The position numbers were made by a program, and so were the translations under genes. Of a stretch of DNA of 64,000 nucleotides, positions 31,161-39,656 are shown piece by piece. The DNA comes from Acidobacteriota bacterium. GTDB taxonomy: Bacteria > Acidobacteriota > Vicinamibacteria > Vicinamibacterales > UBA2999. Under the pieces are notes generated by a model that was given only the letters and a program-made list of their open reading frames with translations, was not told the origin of the DNA and did no database searches. The stretch covers positions 1 through 64,000 of the forward strand of contig CANIBQ010000017.1 in NCBI GenBank assembly GCA_947465645.1, in the 5' to 3' direction. Every line of letters begins with the position of its first letter. The stretch's first letter is position 1.

Positions 31161-32585
31161 TTATCCCGCCACGCGCCTGCGTGCAGCCGCCGGCACGCCG
31201 GGCACGGTAATCCGAAACGTGCTGCCGGCCTGCGAGGACTGCTCGAGCGTGAGGCTGCCGCCGTTGGCATCGACCGCCCACTTCGCGATCGACAGGCCCA
31301 GCCCGGACCCCGGCTCCTGCGCCGTGCCGTCGGCGGCCCGGTAGAAACGGTTGAAGATCCGGTCCCGGTCCGAGGCGTCGATCCCCATTCCGCTGTCCGC
31401 GACCTCCACGAGTCCAGAGGTCGGCGTCTCGGACACCCGGATGCGAATGCAGCCGCCTGCCGGGCTGAACTTGATCGCGTTGTCGACGAGGCTGATCAGC
31501 GCCTGGCGAAGCACCTGTCGGTCGGCCAGCGCGCGCGGCGATCCGTGCCCGTCGACGCTGATGGACTGGCCCTTCTCCTCTGCGAGCACACCAAGGTGGC
31601 TTGCGACGTCGGCGGCGAGCGCGCGAAGGTCGATCTCCTCGATCGAGAGCTCCGCCTGCCCGCTCTCGGCGCGCGACAACGTCAACAGGCGATCGACCAG
31701 GCCTGCGAGCCTGTCGGCTTCCTCCAGCATGCTGCCGATGATCCCGCGATAGGCGGCGACGTCGCGATGCTCGCGCAGGCCGACTTCGCCGACGCTGCGA
31801 ATCGAGGTGAGCGGGGTCCGCAGCTCGTGCGAGACGTCCGCGGTGAAACGGCGCATCTGATCGAAGGACCCCTGCAGCCGTCCAAGCGTTTCATTGAAGA
31901 CGAGCGCCAGCCGTCCCATCTCGTCGTCCGGGTTGTCCACCGGCAGGCGATCGCCCAGGCGCTCGGCGGTAATCGACCGCGCCCGCTCCGTCATCTGCTC
32001 GACCGGCAGGAGGGCGCCGCGCGCCAGCGTGTACCCCCCGAGGCCGGCGACGGCGACGGCCAGGGGAAGGCCCAGCATCAGGATGAAGGCGAGCTGCCGC
32101 AGCTCCTGCCGGATCGGCCCTTCCGATCGGCCGACCTGGATCACGAAGCGCTCGGAGCCTGCGCTGAATCCGCTCAGGCGGCTCAGGATCCGGATGGAGT
32201 CCAACTCGCCCGGCACCGTCATCGACTGTGCCGTGAGCTGCGCGGCGAGCGCCTGGCTCTGGGGAACGGGAAGGCGCTGCGCCTCCGCGCTGCGGAAGAG
32301 CAGTGCACGGCCGTCGGCGCTCCACACCTGCACCCACAGCGGATCTTGTTCTGGAACGATCTGTTCCGGCTCGTCCCAGGTCAGCGACCCATCCGGGGCC
32401 CGGTAGATCGTCGCGGCGGCCAACTGGAAGTCGCGGCGCAGTTGTCCCTCGAGCGAATCTGAAGCGGTGCGGCTCACGAACAGGACGATGACCGCGGCGT
32501 ACACGCCGAGGACGAGGATCATGGTGGCGACGTACCACAGCGTCAGCCTGACGCGTATGCTGTGCGACCGCCACCAGCGCTTCAC
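31161..32585 (-). CDS. Sensor histidine kinase (CusS/QseC-like architecture)
   Basis: 474 aa from the GTG at 32585-32583, which overlaps the response regulator's TGA (GTGA); the longer open frame is its shadow. Order: short cytosolic Arg-rich start, membrane helix (LWYVATMILVLGVYAAVIVLF), periplasmic sensor of about 130 residues, second membrane helix (FILMLGLPLAVAVAGLGGYTLA), HAMP, HisKA with DVSHELRTPLTS (autophosphorylated His), and HATPase motifs LVDNAIKFSPAGG, VADSGMGI and GSGLGLSIAKW. It phosphorylates the regulator at 32582. The signal is unknown; the position upstream of the peroxiredoxin/MFS pair makes envelope or oxidative stress one possibility. Confidence 0.92.
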   Translation of the reverse strand: MKRWWRSHSIRVRLTLWYVATMILVLGVYAAVIVLFVSRTASDSLEGQLRRDFQLAAATIYRAPDGSLTWDEPEQIVPEQDPLWVQVWSADGRALLFRSAEAQRLPVPQSQALAAQLTAQSMTVPGELDSIRILSRLSGFSAGSERFVIQVGRSEGPIRQELRQLAFILMLGLPLAVAVAGLGGYTLARGALLPVEQMTERARSITAERLGDRLPVDNPDDEMGRLALVFNETLGRLQGSFDQMRRFTADVSHELRTPLTSIRSVGEVGLREHRDVAAYRGIIGSMLEEADRLAGLVDRLLTLSRAESGQAELSIEEIDLRALAADVASHLGVLAEEKGQSISVDGHGSPRALADRQVLRQALISLVDNAIKFSPAGGCIRIRVSETPTSGLVEVADSGMGIDASDRDRIFNRFYRAADGTAQEPGSGLGLSIAKWAVDANGGSLTLEQSSQAGSTFRITVPGVPAAARRRVAG

Positions 32586-33265
32586 GGCTCGCCCTCGCGC
32601 AGCATGAAGCCGACGCCCCTCACGGTGTGGATCAGCCGCGCGCCCTGGTCGGCGTCCACCTTGCGGCGCAGCCGCGCGATGTGCACGTCGATCACGTTGT
32701 CGAGCGGCGTCGTCCGCGCGGTTTCCTTCCACACGTCGCGCGCCAGCGTCTCGCGCGAGACCACGTGCCCCTGGTGCCGCAGGAGGAACTCGAGCAGCTC
32801 GAACTCCCGGACGGTCAGGTCGACCGCCCGGCCGCCGCGCGCCACCTTGCGGGTGACGACGTTCATCTCGAGATCGCCGATGCCAAGCCGCAGCGTCTCC
32901 GCCGACCGTCCGCGGCGCACCAGCGCGCGGATGCGGGCCACGAGCTCGGCAAACGCAAACGGCTTGATCACGTAGTCGTCCGCGCCCGCATCGAGCCCGA
33001 TCACGCGGTCCTGCAGTGCGTCCCTGGCCGTGAGCACGAGCACCGGGGTCTTGATCCCCCGCTCGCGCAGCGCCCGCAGGATCTCCAGGCCGTCCCGGCC
33101 CGGCAGCCCCAGGTCGAGCAGGATGACGTCGAACGCTTCGGTGGTCGTGCGAAAGAACGCGCCTTCGCCCGTGCGCTCGACGACGACGCTGTGCTGCTCG
33201 CCTTCGAGGCCTTCGCGGAGCGCGTTGGCGACCTTCTGTTCGTCTTCCACGATGAGGATGCGCAT
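32582..33265 (-). CDS. OmpR/PhoB-family response regulator
   Basis: 227 aa. Receiver domain with the acidic pocket VEDE, phosphoacceptor Asp51 (ILLDLGLPGRDG), switch Thr79 and Lys101 (VIKPF), followed by a winged-helix DNA-binding domain (LTVREFELLEFLLRHQGHVVS ending DVHIARLRRKV and VRGVGF). Pairs with the histidine kinase, whose GTG start overlaps this stop. No target sites are evident in the window. Confidence 0.95.
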   Translation of the reverse strand: MRILIVEDEQKVANALREGLEGEQHSVVVERTGEGAFFRTTTEAFDVILLDLGLPGRDGLEILRALRERGIKTPVLVLTARDALQDRVIGLDAGADDYVIKPFAFAELVARIRALVRRGRSAETLRLGIGDLEMNVVTRKVARGGRAVDLTVREFELLEFLLRHQGHVVSRETLARDVWKETARTTPLDNVIDVHIARLRRKVDADQGARLIHTVRGVGFMLREGEP

Positions 33266-33484
33266 TGAAGCCTACGAGTGTACCGTAGCCGACCGATGAC
33301 CCTGGACGCGGGGCCCGCGCCGCCTCAGGCGAAACAGACGAAACCGGCGACGTGCGGCCGGGGATCGGTGCACGGGGCGGTCGGCCTGGGTATTTCAGAC
33401 GAGACCATCAGCATTCCCACGACCATCGCGAACAGCGCGTGCTGCATGACCACCCTCCTGGGCCGATCGACGTCATTGTCATGG

Positions 33485-35229
33485 CTACAGGCCGAGCAGC
33501 TCGATGAGCCTGGCATACCGCGCGTCGGGCCGGATCGGCTCGAACCGCGGGTCCACTGCGACGTTCGGCAGTGACGGGTCGCATTCCACGGTGGCCTGTT
33601 CGAGCGACGCGAACGCCGCGTCGTGGTCCTCCAGCCCCACATGTGCGAGGGCCAGATGATACGAGGGGACGAATCGCCGCTCCGCCATCCGCGCCAGCCT
33701 GGCAAGGAGGCCGCGGGCGGCGTCGTGATCGCCGACCGTCGCTTTCGCGTGCGCCAGCCACGCCAGCAGCACCGGGTCCTTGTCCGCCTGGGCCATGGCG
33801 CCCTCGAGTGACTGGATGGCAGCGTCCTCGCGTCCCGACTGGAGGTATGCGGCGCCCAGCACGCGCGTGCGGCGGAGAACCGGGGATTCATCTCCACGGT
33901 ATGCAGGCACCGCGCGATCGCCTTGTCGTAGTCGCCGGCGACGAACCGCACCCACGCGGCACTTGAGTTGACGACCAGGCAGAGCGGATCGAGCTCGCAG
34001 GCACGCTCGGCTTCGCGGATGGCCTCGTCGCTGCGCGACAAGGTCGCGAGCATCGCGCCAAACGAGCGGTGCGCCCCTTCGTGGCTGGGATTGAGGACGA
34101 TCGCCTGCGAATAGGACGACTCGGCGCCACGCCAGTCCCATTCGAGGGTTCGCCGGATCTCGGCGAGCGCCAGGTGGGCCTCCGACAGGCTCGGCTCGAG
34201 TTCGAGCGCGCGCTTGGCGGAATGGCGCGCCATCTCGAGCGCGCGCCGCGGCAGGTCGCCATAATACTCGGCGCGCGTGATGCGGGCACGCGCAATGCCG
34301 GCGTACGCCGCGGCAAACGCGGGGTCCCTGGCGAGTGACTGTTCGTAGTAGTCGATCGCCTCGTCCACCCCTTCGTCGCCCGGCTTGTTCCAGTGAAAGC
34401 GGGCTTTCAGGTACGCCTGGTAGGCGTTCGCATCATGCGATGTCGCGTGGGCGCCGTGGCTCTGCTCCGGCATCAGCTCCATCGTCAGCGACCGGGCGAT
34501 GCGGGCGGCCACGTCGGCCTGCACCGAGAGGCAGTCGGCGAGATGGCGTTCGTAGGTCTCGATCCAGAGATGAGTCTCGCCCGACGTCTCGACCAGCCGC
34601 GCGGTGATGCGTACGCGGTCGCCCTCTTGCCGCACGCTGCCTTCGAGCAGGTAGTCGGCGCGCAGCGTCTGACCGATCTCGTGCGCACGCTGGGTGCTGC
34701 GCTTGAACATCATCGATGACGAGCGCGCGATGACGCCGATGCGCCCTCGGCACAACTGACCGAGCTGCGCGATCATCTCCTCGGTCAGGCCGTCGGCGAA
34801 GTATTCCTGCCCGGGCTCGTCGCCGACGACCGTGAACGGCATCACCGCCAGCCGGACGCGGTGCGCGAGCGCGCTGGCGGCCACCGTCATGGCCGCATCG
34901 TGCCGCGCGATAAACCGGTAGCCGCGCCGCGGCAGCGTCTCGACGAATCGCGGGTTGTCGGCCTCGTCGCCGAGTGCGGCGCGGAGCCGCTTGACCGCCG
35001 CATTCAGACTGTGCTCGAAGTCGACGAACGTCCCGTTCGGCCACAACCGGGAACAGAGCTCCTCCCTCGTCACGACGAGGCCAGGACGCTCGAGCATCAT
35101 CCGCAGAATCTCGAACGGCTGCTCCTGGAGGCGCACGCGCGTCTGGCCCTTCCGCAGCTCACGCGAGCGGACGTCGAGCTCAAACGGTCCGAAGCGCAGC
35201 GTCTCGGTCGTGTCGGGCGATCCGTTCAT
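33485..35229 (-). CDS. Winged-helix / TolB-like / TPR transcriptional regulator, frameshifted near 33864
   Basis: From the ATG at 35229: winged-helix DNA-binding domain (about residues 10-105; LRFGPFELDVRSRELRKG, GYRFIARH), a TolB/FlgO-like domain (LAVMPFTVVGDEPGQEYFADG, ADYLLEGSVRQEGDRVRI), then TPRs. The reading frame is lost at the GC run 33862-33867: upstream ends NPRFSAAR, and the natural continuation VLGAAYLQSG..., with four more TPR-like helices, is in another frame and stops at 33485. Without correction the frame runs on to 33325 as Arg/Ser-rich nonsense. This is either a +2/-1 slip in this genome or an assembly error. Such CadC-like regulators are frequent in Acidobacteriota; targets unknown. 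A GTG or upstream start was rejected because ATG fits the domain start. Confidence 0.8.
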
Positions 35230-35431
35230 GGTGATACGAGAGCCCCCGGGAATCTGGAAGACCCCTAGATTGCCCCATTGCAGGGCCTTTGAAAAGCGCC
35301 AACGCGATTGTTCGTCACACACTGACGCGGCTGGTCACCTCCATTTCACCTCGTGTCACCTCCAATGCATTGAGGCACCCGCGCGCGGGCCGCACAGTGG
35401 CGGCATGCGATTCCCAACTTTCTTCCCCACA

Positions 35432-35503
35432 GGCCACAGAGTCACAGAGACACAGAGCCATATCCGTACTTTCTTGCCTCCGTGTCTCTGTGTCTCTGTG
35501 GCC
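35432..35503. repeat. Inverted repeat of CACAGAG-type sequence
   Basis: Arms 35432-35453 and 35482-35503 pair over 22 bp with one mismatch (GGCCACAGAGTCACAGAGAC and its complement). The hairpin ends 9 bp before the ATG of the zincin gene, so it is in its leader. The sequence is simple (CACAGA-rich) and looks like an inserted repeat. Confidence 0.65.
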
Positions 35504-35512
35504 CGTTTAGTC

Positions 35513-36133
35513 ATGGTGGCAGCAATCGCCGCGAGCTCCGCCTTCGCTGCCGAAATCGAGCCGGACATGCGCGTGGTGATTCGTACGTATGACAGCGCGG
35601 GCGTGCCAGTCGCCGATCTGGAGTCGGCCGTCGCCACCGCGACAGGCATTCTCGACGCCTCAGGCCTCGAGATGGCGTGGCATGCGTGTGAGGTTGCCCT
35701 GGTGCGGAATGCCGTGCACCCGTGCGCGGCGCCCCTGGGCGCCAACGAGATCGCGGTGCGCATCGTCCGGCTGACAACCGATGCCGGATACCGCGGGGAG
35801 CTGCCGCTTGGCTACTCGCTCGTAGACACGGCCACGCGGTCGGGCACGCTGGCGACGATCTATATCGACCGCGTCGCCTGGCTCTCGGAGGCGGCCGGTG
35901 TCGACCGGGACGTGGTGCTCGGACGCGCGCTCGCGCACGAGGTTGGCCACCTGCTGCTCGGCACCAGCACGCATGCGCAGGCTGGATTGATGCGCGCCGT
36001 CTGGTCGTGCGAGGCCCTGCAGCGCAACGTGCGCCGCGACTGGTTGTTTGCGCCGGCCGACGCGCGCGCCCTGCGCCAGGCAGTGCGACTGAGAGCTCTA
36101 CCGCAGCTCGCGCGCCTCGGGATCGGCGATTGA
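35513..36133 (+). CDS. Secreted zinc metalloprotease-like protein, metzincin-like motif
   Basis: 206 aa from the ATG at 35513; longer in-frame starts run through the upstream repeat. A short signal peptide ends near SSAFAAE (residue 13). The zinc motif is HEVGH (142-146) followed by Gly150 and His154 (LLLGTSTH), then AGLM (Met160), giving HExxHxxxGxxxH plus a Met-turn-like Met. This resembles metzincins but with one extra residue on each side of the Gly. The N-terminal half contains strands like IRTYDSAGVPVADLESAVATA. A Cys pair (HACEVAL, HPCAAP) may be disulfide-bonded. I remember similar unnamed proteins in Acidobacteriota. No substrate known. Confidence 0.7.
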   Translation: MVAAIAASSAFAAEIEPDMRVVIRTYDSAGVPVADLESAVATATGILDASGLEMAWHACEVALVRNAVHPCAAPLGANEIAVRIVRLTTDAGYRGELPLGYSLVDTATRSGTLATIYIDRVAWLSEAAGVDRDVVLGRALAHEVGHLLLGTSTHAQAGLMRAVWSCEALQRNVRRDWLFAPADARALRQAVRLRALPQLARLGIGD

Positions 36134-36149
36134 AACAGCGATAACATAC

Positions 36150-36167
36150 GGGGCGAAAGGACGCCCC
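36150..36167 (+). promoter_or_regulatory. Small hairpin with ribosome binding site in the loop
   Basis: GGGGCG (36150-36155) pairs with CGCCCC (36162-36167), leaving AAAGGA in the loop; the ATG of the iron-sulfur subunit follows at 36170. The Shine-Dalgarno is thus presented by, or hidden in, a 6-bp stem-loop. Confidence 0.4.
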
Positions 36168-36169
36168 AC

Positions 36170-36649
36170 ATGAGCGTGTTCACCCTCAAGGTCAACGGCC
36201 GTTCGCATAGGGTCGACGTCGATCCGACGACGCCGCTGCTCTACGTGCTCAGCGATGACCTCGAGCTGCGCGGGCCGAAGCTCGGATGCGGCCTGTCGCA
36301 GTGTGGCTCCTGCACCGTCAACATCAAGGGCCAGGCGGTGCGGTCGTGCGTGACCGCCGTCGGCACCCTCGACGGCTCGGAGATCACGACGCTCGAAGGC
36401 CTCGGGTCGCCTGAGAATCCACATCCGCTCCAGAAAGCCTTCATCGACGAGCAGGCGATGCAGTGCGGCTTCTGCATCAACGGCGTCATCATGACGGCGA
36501 AGGCGCTGCTCGACCGCACGCCCAACCCGTCGGACGCGCAAATCCGCCAGGCGATGTCGACGGTGCTCTGCCGCTGCAACGCGAACCAGCGGATGTTCCA
36601 GGCGATCCGCCGCTACGCGCAGTCGAACGGAACGCGGAGGACGGCATGA
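36170..36649 (+). CDS. (2Fe-2S) subunit of a molybdenum hydroxylase (IorA/CoxS-like)
   Basis: 159 aa, typical small subunit of xanthine dehydrogenase-family enzymes. First [2Fe-2S] ligands Cys40, Cys45, Cys48 and Cys60 (GCGLSQCGSC), second cluster Cys99, Cys102, Cys134 and Cys136 (QCGFC, LCRC). It relays electrons from the Mo site. No signal peptide, as usual, since it would be exported with the Tat-bearing large subunit. Stop overlaps the large-subunit ATG (ATGA). No FAD subunit gene is adjacent, which fits the two-subunit isoquinoline-oxidoreductase-like class. Confidence 0.92.
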   Translation: MSVFTLKVNGRSHRVDVDPTTPLLYVLSDDLELRGPKLGCGLSQCGSCTVNIKGQAVRSCVTAVGTLDGSEITTLEGLGSPENPHPLQKAFIDEQAMQCGFCINGVIMTAKALLDRTPNPSDAQIRQAMSTVLCRCNANQRMFQAIRRYAQSNGTRRTA

Positions 36650-38961
36650 CGCCTTCGCAGACGGCTTCCTCACGGCGCGACTTCCTCAAGCGCTCCGGCG
36701 CATTGATCGTGACCTTCACCGCCGCGGGCGTCGCCGCGGATATCGGCCTATCAGGCCTCGCCTCGGCCCAGGGCATCAACGGCACCCCCTCCACGGACCT
36801 CGACTCATGGATCGCCATCGCCGCCGACGGCCGCGTCACCGCATACACGGGCAAGTGCGAGTTCGGCCAGGGCCTGTTCACCGCGCAGACCCAGCTGATC
36901 GCCGAGGAACTGAGCGTGCCGATCGACCGCGTCACGCTGATCCAGTGCGATACCCAGCTCACCCCCGACCAGGGGACGACGTCGGGCGCGCAGTCGCATC
37001 CGGCGAATTTCAACAAGACCAACCTCGCGCTCGCCGGCGCGAGCGCGCGGGAAGCGCTCGTGCAGTTGGCATCGACACGGCTTGGGGTGCCCGTCGCCCA
37101 ACTCTCCGCCAGGGACGGCGTCGTCAGCGCGATTTCCGATCCGTCGAAGCGCGTGAGCTACGGCGACCTCGTCGGCGGCAGGACGTTCGACGTGCGCCTC
37201 AACCCGGATGCGACGCGCAAGCATCCCAGTACGTGGACGGTGCTCGGTACACCGGTCAAGCGGCTGGACATTCCGGCGCTGGCCACGGGCCGCTACGAGT
37301 TCGTCCACAACGTCCGCGTGCCCGGCATGCTGCACGGCCGAGTCGTGCGTCCGCCGGCCATCGGCGCGAACCTGATCCGCGTGGACGAATCGTCGGTGCG
37401 GGGGATGCCCGGCCTCGTCAAGGTCGTCGTCAGGAACAACTTCATAGGCGTGGTCGCCGACAAGCCGTGGCAGGCCGTGCAGGCTGCCGCGAAGCTGAAG
37501 GCCACGTGGTCGGCCGGAACCGGGTTGCCGCCGCAGCGTTCGTTCCACGACCAGATGCGCAAGAGCCCCGCGCGCGATGGCTTCACGGTGAACTCGGGCG
37601 ACGTCGACGGCACGCTCGCGGCTGCGTCTCGCGTGGTCAAGGCGACCTACCTCTATCCGTTTCAGATGCACGCCTCGATCGGCACCGCGTGCGCGGTGGC
37701 GGATGTGCAGGGCGACAAGGCCATCGTCTGGTCGGCGTCGCAGGCGGTGCATCCGCTTCGACACACAACGGCCACGCTTCTCGGCCTTCCTCCCGCCGGC
37801 GTGCGCATCATCTTCAAGATGGGTCCCGGCTGTTATGGCGTCAACGGCGCGGACACGGTGTCCTACGACGCCGCGCTGATGTCACAAGCGGTCGGCACGC
37901 CCGTCCGCGTGCAGCTCTCGCGGCAGGACGAGATGGCGTGGGAGAACTTCGGACTCGCCTACGTGATCGATCAGCGTATCGCGCTCGATCCGGACGGCAC
38001 GATCGTCGCCTGGGACTACGAGGGATGGTCGCCGACGCGCGGTGGCCGGCCCGGCGGGAACGCGCCCGGCAACGTCGTCACCGGCTTCCTCGCCGGCTTT
38101 GAGCCGCAGGCATTTACTCCACGCACGCCTGCCCCGCCGCCGCAAGGAGGGTTCGACAACGGATCCAACACCGTGCCGTCCTACGTCACGGGTTGTGTCG
38201 GTGCCGAATGCGGAGGCTGCGGCGTCGTCAGGAGCGAGCGGGTGCTCAATCACACGATCGAATCGCCGTTCTTCACCGGGCCGCTTCGTTCGCCGGCGCG
38301 CCTGCAGAATACGTTTGCGCATGAGTGCGTCATGGACGAAGTGGCGGCGATCCTCGAGGCCGACCCGGTCGAGTACCGGCTCCGTCACCTGCGCGACCCG
38401 CGTTTGAGGACCGTGCTCACGGCGGCGGCGAAGACCGCCGGGTGGGACACGCGTCCGTCACCCCGTGCGGGTGCCAGGCGCACCGGCGTGGTCGCGGGGC
38501 GCGGCGTCGCCTGCGTCCTGTACGAAGGCGACAACGGCTATTGCGCCAACGTCACCGAGGTGGAGGTCAACCAGGACACCGGCGTCATCGCCGTGAAGCG
38601 GTGCGTCGTCGCGATGGACTCAGGACCGATCTCCAATCCCGACGGCATCAGGAACCAGGTCGAGGGCGGCACGCTCCAGGGCATCAGCCGCACGATGCTC
38701 GAGGAAGTGACCTGGAATGCCGAGCGGGTCACGTCGGTCGATTGGCGCACGTATCGCGCGCTGTACCTCGGCGCCGAGGTGCCCACAGTCGAGACCGTGC
38801 TGATCAATCAGACGGAGACGTCGGCGATGGGAGCGGGCGAAACCGCGATCACCGTAGTCGCCGCCGCCATTGGCAACGCGATCTTCGATGCGACCGGCGC
38901 CCGCCTGCGCGAAATTCCCTTCACCCCCGAGCGAGTGAAGGCCGCTCTCAAGGCGCGCTAG
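36646..38961 (+). CDS. Molybdopterin-binding subunit of a xanthine dehydrogenase-family hydroxylase (IorB-like)
   Basis: 771 aa from the ATG at 36646, overlapping the small-subunit stop. An N-terminal Tat signal SSRRDFLKRSG places the enzyme in the periplasm. Mo-cofactor regions include GKCEFGQGLFTAQTQLIAEE, GPGCYGVNGADTVSYDAAL and the catalytic Glu in SAMGAGETAITV near the C-terminus. Hydroxylates an aromatic heterocycle or aldehyde, passing electrons through the 2Fe-2S subunit, probably to a cytochrome. Odd: three closely spaced Cys (517, 522 and 525; GCVGAECGGCG) in a loop before ESPFFTGPLRSP. The true substrate is unknown. Confidence 0.88.
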   Translation: MTPSQTASSRRDFLKRSGALIVTFTAAGVAADIGLSGLASAQGINGTPSTDLDSWIAIAADGRVTAYTGKCEFGQGLFTAQTQLIAEELSVPIDRVTLIQCDTQLTPDQGTTSGAQSHPANFNKTNLALAGASAREALVQLASTRLGVPVAQLSARDGVVSAISDPSKRVSYGDLVGGRTFDVRLNPDATRKHPSTWTVLGTPVKRLDIPALATGRYEFVHNVRVPGMLHGRVVRPPAIGANLIRVDESSVRGMPGLVKVVVRNNFIGVVADKPWQAVQAAAKLKATWSAGTGLPPQRSFHDQMRKSPARDGFTVNSGDVDGTLAAASRVVKATYLYPFQMHASIGTACAVADVQGDKAIVWSASQAVHPLRHTTATLLGLPPAGVRIIFKMGPGCYGVNGADTVSYDAALMSQAVGTPVRVQLSRQDEMAWENFGLAYVIDQRIALDPDGTIVAWDYEGWSPTRGGRPGGNAPGNVVTGFLAGFEPQAFTPRTPAPPPQGGFDNGSNTVPSYVTGCVGAECGGCGVVRSERVLNHTIESPFFTGPLRSPARLQNTFAHECVMDEVAAILEADPVEYRLRHLRDPRLRTVLTAAAKTAGWDTRPSPRAGARRTGVVAGRGVACVLYEGDNGYCANVTEVEVNQDTGVIAVKRCVVAMDSGPISNPDGIRNQVEGGTLQGISRTMLEEVTWNAERVTSVDWRTYRALYLGAEVPTVETVLINQTETSAMGAGETAITVVAAAIGNAIFDATGARLREIPFTPERVKAALKAR

Positions 38962-38990
38962 ATCGCAGCATCGTGCTAAATTCCACAGCG

Positions 38991-39650
38991 ATGAGCGCAT
39001 ACGCCGTTGTGGCCAAAGTTTCCGATCGGCCCGGGATGCTGCACGGTCTCACCGGAGTCCTGGCCGATCACGACGCCAACATTACCTACGTCGACATCCA
39101 CCCGGGAGCGCCGGGAGCACCGCACTCGGAGATCTACCTCGAGTTCACGACCGAGCGGCCGATTGAAGCGGTGCTCGCGGAGCTTGGCGCCGTGCAGGGG
39201 GTGAATGTCGTCGAGGAAACCCCCTCGTTCGCGAAGATCTACGGCAAGCGCATCGTCGTCATGGGCGGCGGCGCGCAGGTGGGCATGGTCGCGATGGGCG
39301 CAGTTGCCGAGGCCGACCGCCACAACATCCGCGGTGAGCGCATCTCGGTGGATACCATTCCTCTCGTCGGCGAACACGAACTGGCGGCCGCGGTGCGCGC
39401 CACCGCCAGACTGCCGCGCGTCAAGCTGCTCGTGCTGGCCGGCTCGATCATGGGCGGAGAGATCGCCGACGCCGTCGAAGAAGTGCGAAAGAACGGCTTG
39501 AAGGTGATCTCACTGAACATGGTCGGCAGCGTTCCCGATGCCGCCGACCTCGTCGTCAGCGATCCTGTTCAGGCAGGCGTGATGGCCGTGATGGCCGTCG
39601 CCGACACGGCGAAGTTCGACCTGATGCGACAGCTCAAACGGCGGTACTGA
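38991..39650 (+). CDS. ACT domain plus DUF5612-like protein
   Basis: 219 aa from the ATG at 38991; the long open frame upstream is a shadow of the Mo subunit gene. An N-terminal ACT domain (about 1-75; VVAKVSDRPGMLHGLTGVLA, ITYVDIHPG) should bind a small ligand such as an amino acid. The second domain (VVMGGGAQVGMVAMGAVAEA, RISVDTIPLVGEHELAAAV, VLAGSIMGGEIADAV) fits the DUF5612 family, known to me mainly from archaea and some bacteria. It is cytoplasmic. It starts 29 bp after the Mo-hydroxylase gene, possibly in the same transcript, and could be a regulatory protein; no enzymatic motif is recognised. Confidence 0.7.
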   Translation: MSAYAVVAKVSDRPGMLHGLTGVLADHDANITYVDIHPGAPGAPHSEIYLEFTTERPIEAVLAELGAVQGVNVVEETPSFAKIYGKRIVVMGGGAQVGMVAMGAVAEADRHNIRGERISVDTIPLVGEHELAAAVRATARLPRVKLLVLAGSIMGGEIADAVEEVRKNGLKVISLNMVGSVPDAADLVVSDPVQAGVMAVMAVADTAKFDLMRQLKRRY

Positions 39651-39656
39651 GGGGAC

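Noticed and set aside
38325..38990. N-terminal extension of the ACT/DUF5612 gene
   Set aside because: The upstream open frame lies wholly within the Mo-hydroxylase gene and has shadow composition; the ACT domain starts right at the ATG at 38991.
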